From assembly GCA_000993405.1 (NCBI GenBank), contig LBWB01000014.1:1-49635 (forward strand): a stretch of DNA of 49,635 nucleotides, in the 5' to 3' direction. The notes beneath the pieces are model-generated. The model was given only the letters and a program-made list of their open reading frames with translations. It was not told the DNA's origin and did no database searches. Origin of the DNA: Candidatus Woesebacteria bacterium GW2011_GWB1_39_12 (GTDB lineage: Bacteria; Patescibacteriota; Microgenomatia; UBA8517). Positions within the stretch are counted from its first letter, which is position 1. Each line of letters opens with the position of its first letter. Shown piece after piece: positions 37,473 to 45,859 of the stretch. The translations under genes were made by a program, and so were the position numbers.

Positions 37473-39248
37473 ATGAAGTTCAAAATCCTTGCGGAATATC
37501 TTCTTGATTTGGAGAGAACACCTTCACGCATTGAAATTACTAAAATTTTAGCTGAACTTTTTAAAAAAGCTGAAACTTCCGAAATTGAGGAAATTGTAAA
37601 TTTGTCTTTGGGGCAACTTGCACCCAGTTTCAAGTCAATTGTTTTCAATATCGCAGAAAAAATAATGCTGCATTCGATAGCCGACGCCTATGGTAAGGAA
37701 AATGAGAATGTGGCGAAACTTTATAGGAAGGAAGGAGATTTGGGTAATGTTGCCTCCCGTCTTTCGGAAGAAAAAAATAAAATCCAGCCGCGTGGCTTGA
37801 CTGTTAACGAAGTTTATACGGCTTTAAAATCCGCGGCAGAGGAAAGTGGAGAAGGAAGCATTGAACGAAAGATTTCTGGTATTAAATACCTTTTAACCAA
37901 TCTGGATCCACTTAGTGTTAAATTTATTGCGAGAATTCCTGTAGGAAAGCTTCGACTGGGTTTTTCGGACAAGACAATTTTAGACGCTTTAAGTTGGATG
38001 GAGGAAGGGGACAAAAGTAAAAAAGGGAAGCTTGAGAAAGCATATCAGGTGGTTCCTGATGTCGGACTTTTGGCAAAGAAGGTAAAGGAAGTTGGAATTG
38101 ATAAAGCTTCGCAAGGAATCAAGCCCGTGGTCGGAGTTCCGGTTCTTCCAATGCTGCCGCAAAGAATTAAAAGTCCTGCCGAGATGATTGCCAAAATGGG
38201 CAAAGTTTTTGTTGAACCAAAGTTCGACGGGCTTAGGGTATTAATTCATTACAAACGTAGTCATCCCGAATTTATTTCGGGATCTAAGATCCTGAAACGA
38301 GTTCAGGATGACAGAAGTGTGGAATTTATTAGGGCTTTTACCAGGAATCTTAATAACGTTGTCGATATGTTTTCTGAACTTAAAGGAGTTGGAAAGCACA
38401 TAAAGGCAAACGAGGTCATTCTTGATACCGAAGCAATAGGCATGGATCCCGAAATGAAAATGATGGCTAATTTTCAAACAACCATGCAAAGACGCAGGAA
38501 ATACAATATTGAAGAAAAAGCAAAAAGTATTCCTCTGAAGTTTCAGGTTTTTGACATTATTTACAAAGACGGCGAGAGTTTTATGGATATGCCTTATAAT
38601 AAGCGCCGCGAAATCCTCAAAAAAACCATTACTGACGACAAACTTCTTGTTGTAGATGAGGCCATTGTTACCACCGACCCCGAAGTTATAAACCGCGAAT
38701 ATAGGGAAAAGATCAAAATGGGTTTGGAAGGAGTGGTGGTCAAGAAATACGACACCAAGTATATCCCCGGACGAACCGGTTGGCGATGGGTGAAGATGAA
38801 AATGGAAGAAAAATCTGATGCAAAACTTTCTGACACTGTGGACTGTGTGGTGATGGGGTATAGCGCTGGGAAAGGGAAAAGAGTCTCTTTTGGCTTGGGG
38901 CAATTTTTGGTCGGAGTAAGAGATAACGATGAAATAAAAACGGTTACAAAGGTAGGAACGGGGTTAACCGATGATCAATTCAGAGAACTTAAAAAGCGTT
39001 TAACGGGATTGGAAGTAAAGGAAAAGCCCAAAAATTACCTGGTTAATAAGTTACTGGAGCCTGACTATTGGGTTCAACCCGAAATAGTAGTGGAAATTGC
39101 AGCCGATGAGATCACCAAAAGCCCGACCCATACCGCCGGTCTTGCCCTTAGATTCCCTCGATTGGTTAAATTCCGTGATGATAAGGATCCTGAACGAGCA
39201 ACCACAGTCTCCGAAGTCAAAAAGCTATACAAATTACAGAGAGGTTGA
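37473..39248 (+). CDS. lig: ATP-dependent DNA ligase (archaeal/LIG1-like)
   Basis: 591 residues with an N-terminal DNA-binding domain (to ~230), then the adenylation domain with catalytic Lys in VEPKFDGLRV (near 250), LDTEAIG, FQVFDIIY, EGVVVKKYD and WRWVKMK, then an OB domain. This is the archaeal/eukaryal type, not NAD-dependent LigA. Directly after motif I (IHY) an in-frame palindromic element adds RSHPEFISGSKILKRVQDD before VEFIRAFTRN, next to the active site. TATAAT (37459-37464) precedes the ATG by 8 nt. Confidence 0.94.
   Translation: MKFKILAEYLLDLERTPSRIEITKILAELFKKAETSEIEEIVNLSLGQLAPSFKSIVFNIAEKIMLHSIADAYGKENENVAKLYRKEGDLGNVASRLSEEKNKIQPRGLTVNEVYTALKSAAEESGEGSIERKISGIKYLLTNLDPLSVKFIARIPVGKLRLGFSDKTILDALSWMEEGDKSKKGKLEKAYQVVPDVGLLAKKVKEVGIDKASQGIKPVVGVPVLPMLPQRIKSPAEMIAKMGKVFVEPKFDGLRVLIHYKRSHPEFISGSKILKRVQDDRSVEFIRAFTRNLNNVVDMFSELKGVGKHIKANEVILDTEAIGMDPEMKMMANFQTTMQRRRKYNIEEKAKSIPLKFQVFDIIYKDGESFMDMPYNKRREILKKTITDDKLLVVDEAIVTTDPEVINREYREKIKMGLEGVVVKKYDTKYIPGRTGWRWVKMKMEEKSDAKLSDTVDCVVMGYSAGKGKRVSFGLGQFLVGVRDNDEIKTVTKVGTGLTDDQFRELKKRLTGLEVKEKPKNYLVNKLLEPDYWVQPEIVVEIAADEITKSPTHTAGLALRFPRLVKFRDDKDPERATTVSEVKKLYKLQRG
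38260..38312 (+). repeat. In-frame palindromic element (HPEFISGSKILKRVQDD type) in the DNA ligase gene
   Basis: Two hairpins: ATCCCGAA-TTTAT-TTCGGGAT (38263-38283) and ATCCTGAA-ACGAG-TTCAGGAT (38289-38309). It has the same architecture as 30935-30990, and the second hairpin differs by one loop base. Confidence 0.88.
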
Positions 39249-39300
39249 AATACCCAAGGTGTGAAGCTATTTCACCTCTAAGGTGCAAAGTAAAGTGCGT

Positions 39301-39329
39301 TTGCATATACTTTGTCCTTTCCCTATAAT
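39301..39329 (+). promoter_or_regulatory. Promoter with 17-nt spacing, leaderless
   Basis: TTGCAT (39301-39306), 17 nt, TATAAT (39324-39329), then 7 nt to the ATG at 39337. Confidence 0.75.
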
Positions 39330-39336
39330 CGCAAAA

Positions 39337-39861
39337 ATGAGCTTAGCAGAAAATAGTCTAGTTACAGATAGGGGAATCAACGAAAGATTAGATGTAAGTT
39401 TTCAACAAAATGGACTAATTGACGTAATTGTCATTGACCTTATAAGAAATCATTATCAAACACACAAGACAAGTTCTCCTGAAACTTCTTCTTCCGAGGT
39501 TTTCCTCCAAAACTACTTTGAACTGCGTGATTCAGGAATAAATCCTTTTGAAGCTTTATATATTGAAACCGATAATACTCTAAGAAAGTATGTAGAAAAA
39601 AACGGAGTATCTTATTTACAAGCCGGATTTGATTTTTTTTCTTCAGGAATTCGCCGTTCATTAGGCAGCCAGTTTGAAGATACGGGAGATTGGGGTGGAG
39701 AAAACGGTAATGGAGATGACAACGACGATGGAGGAGAACTTTCGTATGATAAGTTACATGACATGGTTTTGAAAGCAGGAGAACGGTTTTCTGGAGGGGA
39801 GCCAGAAATTCTGGAGGAACTTGGGGAGAAATTGGAAGAAATAGTTAGAAAAAATAGTTAA
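39337..39861 (+). CDS. Hypothetical acidic protein
   Basis: About 174 residues from the ATG at 39337, fixed by the promoter just upstream. MSLAENSLVTDRGINERLDV, a helical middle (YFELRDSGINPFEALYIETD), an Asp/Gly/Asn-rich linker (GGENGNGDDNDDGGE) and a charged helical tail. No TM segment. The gene is flanked by short AGGTG-containing sequences (39258-39290 and 39880-39890). No family recognised. Confidence 0.6.
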   Translation: MSLAENSLVTDRGINERLDVSFQQNGLIDVIVIDLIRNHYQTHKTSSPETSSSEVFLQNYFELRDSGINPFEALYIETDNTLRKYVEKNGVSYLQAGFDFFSSGIRRSLGSQFEDTGDWGGENGNGDDNDDGGELSYDKLHDMVLKAGERFSGGEPEILEELGEKLEEIVRKNS

Positions 39862-39976
39862 TATTTTGATTCTGTATCGCCCCTAAGGTGTTAAGCCGAA
39901 GTCGAAAGGCTTTTCAAACTTCAAAAGTTGTAGGTGGTGTCAAAAATATAAGGTCGGGACTATGTTAATATGAAAT

Positions 39977-42454
39977 ATGCCCGAGAATTATTCAGGATTA
40001 ACTTCGAAAGAGGCAGAAAAAAAACTTCAAGAATTTGGGCCGAATGTTTTGCCGGAAAAGCCACCCCCAAGTGATTTAGCAATTCTTGTTTCCCAAGTCA
40101 AAAATCCATTGGTATATGTATTGTTTGCTGCCGGAACCGTAACTTTACTTTTGCAACATTTTGCAGACACGCTTCTTATTTTTTCTGATGTTTTCTTAAA
40201 CTCGATTCTTGGTTTTTTTCAGGAAAGGAAAGCCGATAAAGCATTATACGCACTCAGAAAACTTGTTCACCCCAAGGCTAAGGTTGTCAGGGATGGCGAA
40301 ATAAGAACAATTGATGTTGAAGAGGTGGTTCCGGATGATACCTGTGTTATTACTCAGGGAGATAAGATTCCGGCTGATGGGGAAGTTATTTTTGCAAACA
40401 GACTTTTTGTGAATGAAGCTATTTTGACCGGGGAATCTGTCTCTCTTGCTAAGAAGGAGAATGATAAATTGTTCATGGGGACTATTGTAACTTCAGGACA
40501 GGGAAAGGCTTTGATCAAGACTACAGGGGCAAATACCGAAATCGGGAAAATTGCTCTCTCTATTCAAAAGCCGGAAGAAGAAACACCTTTACGAGAGCAG
40601 CTCACGATTTTTTCTAAACAGTTATCTATTCTTGTCGGGATTTTGATTTTGGTTGTTTTTTTCATTGGTTTGGCAACCGGCAGGGGGATTGTTGAAATTG
40701 TTGTTACTTCAATTGCACTGGCTGTTTCTGCGATTCCTGAGGGACTATTGGTTGCGCTGACAGTGGTTTTGGCGATAGGTATGCAGAGAATTTTAAGACG
40801 ACGCGGCTTGGTTCGAAACTTGGTCTCTGCAGAGACTTTAGGGGGCGTGACGACGATATGTATCGATAAAACAGGGACGTTAACCGAAGGTCATATGCGG
40901 GTAGTCGACGCAATTGGAAATGAGGAAAACTTGACCCTCCAAGCTATTGTCGCAAATGATATGGATGACCCGATTGTTATTGCCGCATATGAATGGGCTT
41001 CTGAAAAAATTCCAAATTCCAAATTCCAAATTCCAAATTTGAAAAAAAGACACGAACGCTTAGATAGTATTCCCTTTACTTCTGAAAATAGGTTCTTTGC
41101 GTCTCTTAATAAGTGGGAGCCTAAAAATAATATGCTTTTTGTGAACGGGGCGCCGGAGTTTTTACTGGAATGGTCTAATTTAAGTAAAAATCAAAAATCA
41201 AATATAAAAGATCAGATAGAAATATTGACATCTGAAGGTAAAAGGCTCGTCGGTATGGCGAGGAAAAAAGTTTCTATCGAGAAAAGTAAACTTGAAGTTG
41301 AAGATATTAAAAAGAATCTTGAATGGCTGGGAATGCTTGCCTTAACCGATCCCGTGAGAGACGGAGTAGAAAGTGCATTAGAAAAAACTAAATTAGCCGG
41401 TATAAAGCTTTTAGTTATAACCGGCGATTATCCTCAGACTGCAATTTCGGTAATGAGAATTCTTGGTATAGAGCCGGATACGGATTCTGTCTTTTTGGGA
41501 AGCGACCTTGAGAAGATGACATCCGGTGACTTATCACAAAAACTTTCTAAATTGACCCATTCAGGGCTTTTTGCCAGAACCACACCTAATCAAAAATACA
41601 AAATAGTTGACGCATTAAAGAAAAACGGCGAGGTGGTTGCAATGATGGGGGACGGAGTAAATGATGCGCCGGCTTTAAAAGATGCTGATATAGGTATTGT
41701 AGTCGGAGAGGCAAGTGACGTTGCCAAAGAGTCATCTGATTTAGTTTTATTGGATTCAAATTTTGCCACGATAATTGCCGCTATTGAAGAAGGCAGAGGC
41801 ATTTTTGACAACATCAGGAAAATAATACTTTACTTAATGAGCGATGCTTTTGAGGAGATTGTTGCCGTTACCGGCAGTATTATTGTGGGTGTTATCCTTA
41901 GAATACCTTTGCCACTACCGGTGTCAGCGGCTCAGATTCTTTGGATAAACCTTGTTTCCGACGGTTTTCCGGACTTAGCGCTAACTCTTGATCCTAAGGT
42001 CCGTGGAATTATGAAGAAAAAGCCGCGTGCGCCAAGCGAGCGTATAGTTACCAAGTGGATGAAGGCCTTGATTGCAATAGTTTCTTTGGTGGGTGGAATA
42101 ATTGCCTTGGTTCTTTTCATCTATTTCTATAGAAAAACAGGAGATTTATCCCTGGCTCGCTCAATCGCGTTCGCAACCTTAGGAACGAATTCTTTGGTTT
42201 ATGTTTTTTCGATACGAACTTTGCGCGATTCATTCTGGGAGGAAAATCCGTTTGATAATGTTTGGTTAGACTTAGCGGTTGTATCGGGTTTACTTTTTCA
42301 AATTGCACCCTTTTATATAACGCCTTTGCGGCAATTTTTAGGTTTAGTACCACTTAGCCTGATGCATTGGTTGATAATTTTCTCGGTTTCGATTTTGATG
42401 TTTATTATTATAGAAGTGTCAAAAGAAATTTTCAGGATTGAGCATATCGAATAA
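39977..42454 (+). CDS. P-type cation ATPase (Ca2+-type)
   Basis: 825 residues. An N-terminal cation-ATPase domain (YSGLTSKEAEKKLQEFGPNV), actuator motif LTGES, phosphorylation site DKTGTLTEGHM (Asp near 296), ITGDYPQTA and hinge MGDGVNDAPALKDADIGIV, with about ten TM segments; PEGL in TM4 suits a P2A (SERCA/PMCA-like) Ca2+ pump. It would export Ca2+. Simple-repeat inserts (KIPNSKFQIPN at 41008-41040 and SKNQKSNIKDQ at 41185-41215) lie in the nucleotide-binding domain. TAATAT lies 5 nt before the ATG. The CaCA exchanger follows after 2 nt. Confidence 0.93.
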   Translation: MPENYSGLTSKEAEKKLQEFGPNVLPEKPPPSDLAILVSQVKNPLVYVLFAAGTVTLLLQHFADTLLIFSDVFLNSILGFFQERKADKALYALRKLVHPKAKVVRDGEIRTIDVEEVVPDDTCVITQGDKIPADGEVIFANRLFVNEAILTGESVSLAKKENDKLFMGTIVTSGQGKALIKTTGANTEIGKIALSIQKPEEETPLREQLTIFSKQLSILVGILILVVFFIGLATGRGIVEIVVTSIALAVSAIPEGLLVALTVVLAIGMQRILRRRGLVRNLVSAETLGGVTTICIDKTGTLTEGHMRVVDAIGNEENLTLQAIVANDMDDPIVIAAYEWASEKIPNSKFQIPNLKKRHERLDSIPFTSENRFFASLNKWEPKNNMLFVNGAPEFLLEWSNLSKNQKSNIKDQIEILTSEGKRLVGMARKKVSIEKSKLEVEDIKKNLEWLGMLALTDPVRDGVESALEKTKLAGIKLLVITGDYPQTAISVMRILGIEPDTDSVFLGSDLEKMTSGDLSQKLSKLTHSGLFARTTPNQKYKIVDALKKNGEVVAMMGDGVNDAPALKDADIGIVVGEASDVAKESSDLVLLDSNFATIIAAIEEGRGIFDNIRKIILYLMSDAFEEIVAVTGSIIVGVILRIPLPLPVSAAQILWINLVSDGFPDLALTLDPKVRGIMKKKPRAPSERIVTKWMKALIAIVSLVGGIIALVLFIYFYRKTGDLSLARSIAFATLGTNSLVYVFSIRTLRDSFWEENPFDNVWLDLAVVSGLLFQIAPFYITPLRQFLGLVPLSLMHWLIIFSVSILMFIIIEVSKEIFRIEHIE

Positions 42455-42456
42455 AT

Positions 42457-43425
42457 ATGATTCCCGGACTTATTTTTTTAATAATAATATTATCCTTGGT
42501 TCTTATTAAAAGCGCAGAGATGGTGATTGTGGCAATCCGAAGGATTGCAAAGGAGGCTCATGCCGGACTATTTACTATTTCTGCTATAGTCTTAGCCTTG
42601 GGAACGTCACTGCCCGAACTTTTTGTGGGCATTACGTCTTCTTTAGAAAAATCTTCGAGTCTATCTTTGGGTGTCGTTTTGGGTTCAAATATTGCAAATA
42701 TAGCTCTTGTCGCGGGGTTATCTGCCTTTTTTATGGGTAAAGTAAATATCAAAAGTGACTACCTTAAACGCGAGGTTGGAATCGCTTTGGCCGCAGGGAC
42801 TCTGCCTCTGGTCTTAGTGATAGATGGGGTAATAAGTAGGATTGATGGATTTATTCTTATTACTATCTATTTTGCTTACGCTTTCGGTTTTTTCCGCCAC
42901 CGATTTATTCAGATAGGCAAAGAGCAGCAGGAAGAAGGTTTTATTTATCGCTTTTTGAGGGAGTTTAAACACATAGAATCGATTCGGGCTAGAGAATTCG
43001 GAAGACTTTTTTTGGGAGTTGCGTTTTTAATCTTCTCAAGCGATGCAATCGTCAAACTATCTTCGCGCTTAGCGACTGAAGCTCATATACCCATTTTTTT
43101 GGTTGGGCTTTTTATTTTGGCAATCGGAACCTCGCTTCCCGAACTCGCTTTTTCCTTTAGAAGCCTTGAGGATCATGAGCCATCGATGTTTTTTGGAAAC
43201 ATACTGGGGTCAATAATAGTTAATGCGACTTTAATAGTGGGATTATCTGCTCTTATTTATCCCATAAGAATAGAAATAGGAGAATACCTGACGGCAGCTA
43301 CAGCATTTTTTGTAGTATTTGCCAGTTTCTGGCTATTTATTCGTTCAAAACACAGACTTGACAGGTGGGAAGCAGCATCACTTCTTATTTTGTATTTTGT
43401 CTTCATAATAGTAGAATTCGTGTAA
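42457..43425 (+). CDS. CaCA-family Na+(K+)/Ca2+ antiporter
   Basis: 322 residues, about ten TM segments. The two alpha repeats are clear: ALGTSLPELFVGITSSLEKS with GSNIANIALVAGLSA, and AIGTSLPELAFSFRSLEDHE with GNILGSIIVNATLIVGLSA. These form the ion-binding core of YrbG/NCKX-like exchangers. Co-transcribed with the Ca2+ ATPase (2-nt gap) and abutting the EndoQ-like gene (0-nt gap). Probably Ca2+ efflux. Confidence 0.93.
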   Translation: MIPGLIFLIIILSLVLIKSAEMVIVAIRRIAKEAHAGLFTISAIVLALGTSLPELFVGITSSLEKSSSLSLGVVLGSNIANIALVAGLSAFFMGKVNIKSDYLKREVGIALAAGTLPLVLVIDGVISRIDGFILITIYFAYAFGFFRHRFIQIGKEQQEEGFIYRFLREFKHIESIRAREFGRLFLGVAFLIFSSDAIVKLSSRLATEAHIPIFLVGLFILAIGTSLPELAFSFRSLEDHEPSMFFGNILGSIIVNATLIVGLSALIYPIRIEIGEYLTAATAFFVVFASFWLFIRSKHRLDRWEAASLLILYFVFIIVEFV

Positions 43426-44805
43426 ATGAAAGTTATTGCTGATCTTGAAGTTCATTCAAAATATGCTCGTGCAGTTTCTCCCGCAATGAATGTTCCGACA
43501 ATTGCCGAGTGGGCAGGGAAAAAGGGAATTGGACTTGTCGGTAGCGGAGACTTTACCCACCCCATGTGGCTTCGAGAACTTGAAGCGAATTTGGAAGAAA
43601 GTGGAGCCGGTGTTTATCGGCTCAAATCACCAATCACTGATCACCAATCACTTGTCAGCTTTTTACTGACATCAGAGGTGTCGTGTATGTATACCCATGA
43701 GGGAAAGGGTAGGCGGGTTCACATTATGGTTTATCTTCCGAGTTTTGAATCAGTGAAGAAGTTTAATAATGAACTGACTGATATGGGTGCAAATCTTTTT
43801 TCAGACGGGCGTCCGATAGTAGGACTAACATTAGCGCAAATTGCCGAGACGGCTCTTTCTGTTGATAAAAGAGCTATTATTATTCCGGCTCACGTATGGA
43901 CTCCATGGTTTGGATTTTATGGATCACAGAGCGGGTATGACTCATTAAAAGAAGCGTTTGGAGATTTAGAAAAATATATTCCAGCCGTTGAAACAGGACT
44001 TTCGAGTGATCCTGCAATGAACTGGAAAATAGAAGAATTAGAAAATCGTCGGATTGTATCTTTCGGAGATGCACACTCGCCTCAGAAACTTGGTCGCGAG
44101 GCAACTGTCTTTGAGCTACCGGAGATAAGTTACGAGAATGTTTGGAAAGCTATTTGGGGAAATGCTCATAGTCTACAGTCTACAGACTACAGCAATATGC
44201 AAGCTGTAGACCGTAGTCCGTCAGCAGTAAGCAAAGAATCGAAGATTCTTTATACAATTGAATTCTATCCCGAAGAAGGTAAATATCACTATACCGGTCA
44301 TAGAAAGTGTAATGTGGTTTATTCTCCCAAAGATGCCAGGAAAATGGGAATGATTTGTCCCGTCTGCGGAAGAGCTTTAACCATGGGAGTTGCGAGTAGA
44401 GTTGAAACTCTTGCTTCACTTCATATCGAAACAGAGTCTGTGAAGGACGAATTTGGCGTACGTTTTATCCGAGATAAATTCGGAAAAAAGACTTCATATA
44501 TAATGTTGGTCCCTCTTTTAGAAATATTGGCGGAATGTTTGGGATCGGGAGTCGGCTCAAAAGTTGTAGGAAATTCTTACCAACAATTAATAAATCAATT
44601 TGGAAGCGAATTTAAAGTACTTTTGGAGACGCCGATTATGGATATTAGAAAAGCAGTAGGAGAAAAGATCGGAGAAGGCATAAATAAAGTTCGTCTCGGA
44701 GATATTCACATTGAACCTGGATATGACGGAGTCTTCGGGACAGTAAAGATTTGGCAACCGGACAATCAAAAATCAGAGCCTATTGACCAACAGGCACTTT
44801 TCTGA
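43426..44805 (+). CDS. EndoQ-like PHP-domain endonuclease
   Basis: 459 residues. A PHP domain (ADLEVHSKYARAVSPAMN, GSGDFTHPMW, PAHVWTPWFGFYGS, FGDAHSPQKLG) followed by a zinc-finger-like HRKCNVVYSPKDARKMGMIC-PVCG and a helical C-terminus. This is the architecture of endonuclease Q, which nicks DNA 5' of deaminated or abasic sites in some archaea and bacteria. The C-terminus ends DQQALF, matching the QxxLF beta-clamp-binding motif. Two repeat-like segments (KSPITDHQSL; HSLQSTDYSNMQAVDRSPSA) are in frame. The start directly abuts the exchanger stop. Confidence 0.82.
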   Translation: MKVIADLEVHSKYARAVSPAMNVPTIAEWAGKKGIGLVGSGDFTHPMWLRELEANLEESGAGVYRLKSPITDHQSLVSFLLTSEVSCMYTHEGKGRRVHIMVYLPSFESVKKFNNELTDMGANLFSDGRPIVGLTLAQIAETALSVDKRAIIIPAHVWTPWFGFYGSQSGYDSLKEAFGDLEKYIPAVETGLSSDPAMNWKIEELENRRIVSFGDAHSPQKLGREATVFELPEISYENVWKAIWGNAHSLQSTDYSNMQAVDRSPSAVSKESKILYTIEFYPEEGKYHYTGHRKCNVVYSPKDARKMGMICPVCGRALTMGVASRVETLASLHIETESVKDEFGVRFIRDKFGKKTSYIMLVPLLEILAECLGSGVGSKVVGNSYQQLINQFGSEFKVLLETPIMDIRKAVGEKIGEGINKVRLGDIHIEPGYDGVFGTVKIWQPDNQKSEPIDQQALF

Positions 44806-44848
44806 AAAGATTAGATAGCGACACGAATGTGAAAGAAGGTGATAAATT

Positions 44849-45178
44849 ATGGCAGAAGGAAAAGGTACTGGACTTCCTAAAAATACGGCAGCAGCCTTAT
44901 CGTATGTTTTGGGACCTGTAACAGGTGTTATTTTTTATCTATTGGAAAAAGATCCCTTTGTTCGTTTCCACGCAATGCAATCAATTGTAGTTTTTGTTGT
45001 TCTTTTTGTTCTTCAGTGGGTTTTTGGACTTACAATCGTTCTTTTACCGATGGTTCCATTGATTTCAATTTTGGGTTTTGTGCTCTGGTTGTTACTTATC
45101 TACAAAGCATGGCAGGGAGAGGAATGGGAAGTGCCGGTTTTAGGTAAATACGCACGAAAGTTTTTAAAGAAAGTTTAG
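44849..45178 (+). CDS. DUF4870/Tic20-like small membrane protein
   Basis: 109 residues; NTAAALSYVLGPVTGVIFYL, DPFVRFHAMQSIVVFVVLFV and LGFVLWLLLIYKAWQGEEWE give three TM segments and the FHAxQS motif typical of DUF4870. Function unknown. It is one of few genes here with a real Shine-Dalgarno (AGAAGGTGAT ending about 5 nt before the ATG). Confidence 0.82.
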   Translation: MAEGKGTGLPKNTAAALSYVLGPVTGVIFYLLEKDPFVRFHAMQSIVVFVVLFVLQWVFGLTIVLLPMVPLISILGFVLWLLLIYKAWQGEEWEVPVLGKYARKFLKKV

Positions 45179-45180
45179 AT

Positions 45181-45843
45181 GTGAGGCCTGCCCCCAAATT
45201 CATGAAAAATGCTCGGGAGCAGATGGTTTGTGAAATAAAGACTCATTATGGCCTTAACTCTCCTGATGTTTTATCTGTAATGCTTCAAATTCCTCGAGAA
45301 AAATTTGTTCAACCTCAATATAAAAACATTGCTTATCATGACGGTCCAGTATCGATTGGATATGGTCAGACAATGTCACAGCCCTATACAGTTGCTTTTA
45401 TGACGGATTTGCTGGATTTAACAGGCAGGGAAAGGGTGTTAGAAATAGGTACGGGTTCTGGATATCAAGCTGCCGTTTTGTCAAAACTGGCTAGAGAAGT
45501 CTACACGATTGAAGTTATTCCTGAACTTGCCAAGAAAGCTAAAAGCGCACTTAAAAGATTAGGTTATAAAAATGTTTATGTTAGATCTGGAAGCGGGGAA
45601 TGGGGATGGCCAGGGAAGCTTAAGTTTGATGCCATTATCGTTACGGCGGCAATCGAAAAAGATATCCCAGAAATGCTTTTTGAACAATTAAAAGTCGGGG
45701 GAGTATTAGTTGCACCGATTGGCAGAGGAGTGGATAAAGTGATGACTAGGTATACAAAAATAAAGAAACAAGGAAAGGAAGAACTTAAGAAGGAGGAATT
45801 CGGCATTTTCCACTTCGTGCCGTTTGTGGAGAAAAAGAATTAA
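45181..45843 (+). CDS. pcm: Protein-L-isoaspartate O-methyltransferase
   Basis: 220 residues from a GTG start 2 nt after the preceding stop. VPREKFVQ-like IPREKFVQPQYKNIAYHDGP, IGYGQTMSQPYTVAFM and the SAM-binding VLEIGTGSGYQAAVLSKLA are diagnostic. It methylates L-isoaspartyl residues to start repair of damaged proteins. Close to full family length; co-transcribed with the DUF4870-like gene. Confidence 0.95.
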   Translation: MRPAPKFMKNAREQMVCEIKTHYGLNSPDVLSVMLQIPREKFVQPQYKNIAYHDGPVSIGYGQTMSQPYTVAFMTDLLDLTGRERVLEIGTGSGYQAAVLSKLAREVYTIEVIPELAKKAKSALKRLGYKNVYVRSGSGEWGWPGKLKFDAIIVTAAIEKDIPEMLFEQLKVGGVLVAPIGRGVDKVMTRYTKIKKQGKEELKKEEFGIFHFVPFVEKKN

Positions 45844-45859
45844 GTAGTACAATTACCCC

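Noticed and set aside
38241-38903. 220-residue minus-strand ORF inside the ligase gene
   Set aside because: Antisense to a strongly conserved coding region; composition follows the ligase codons.
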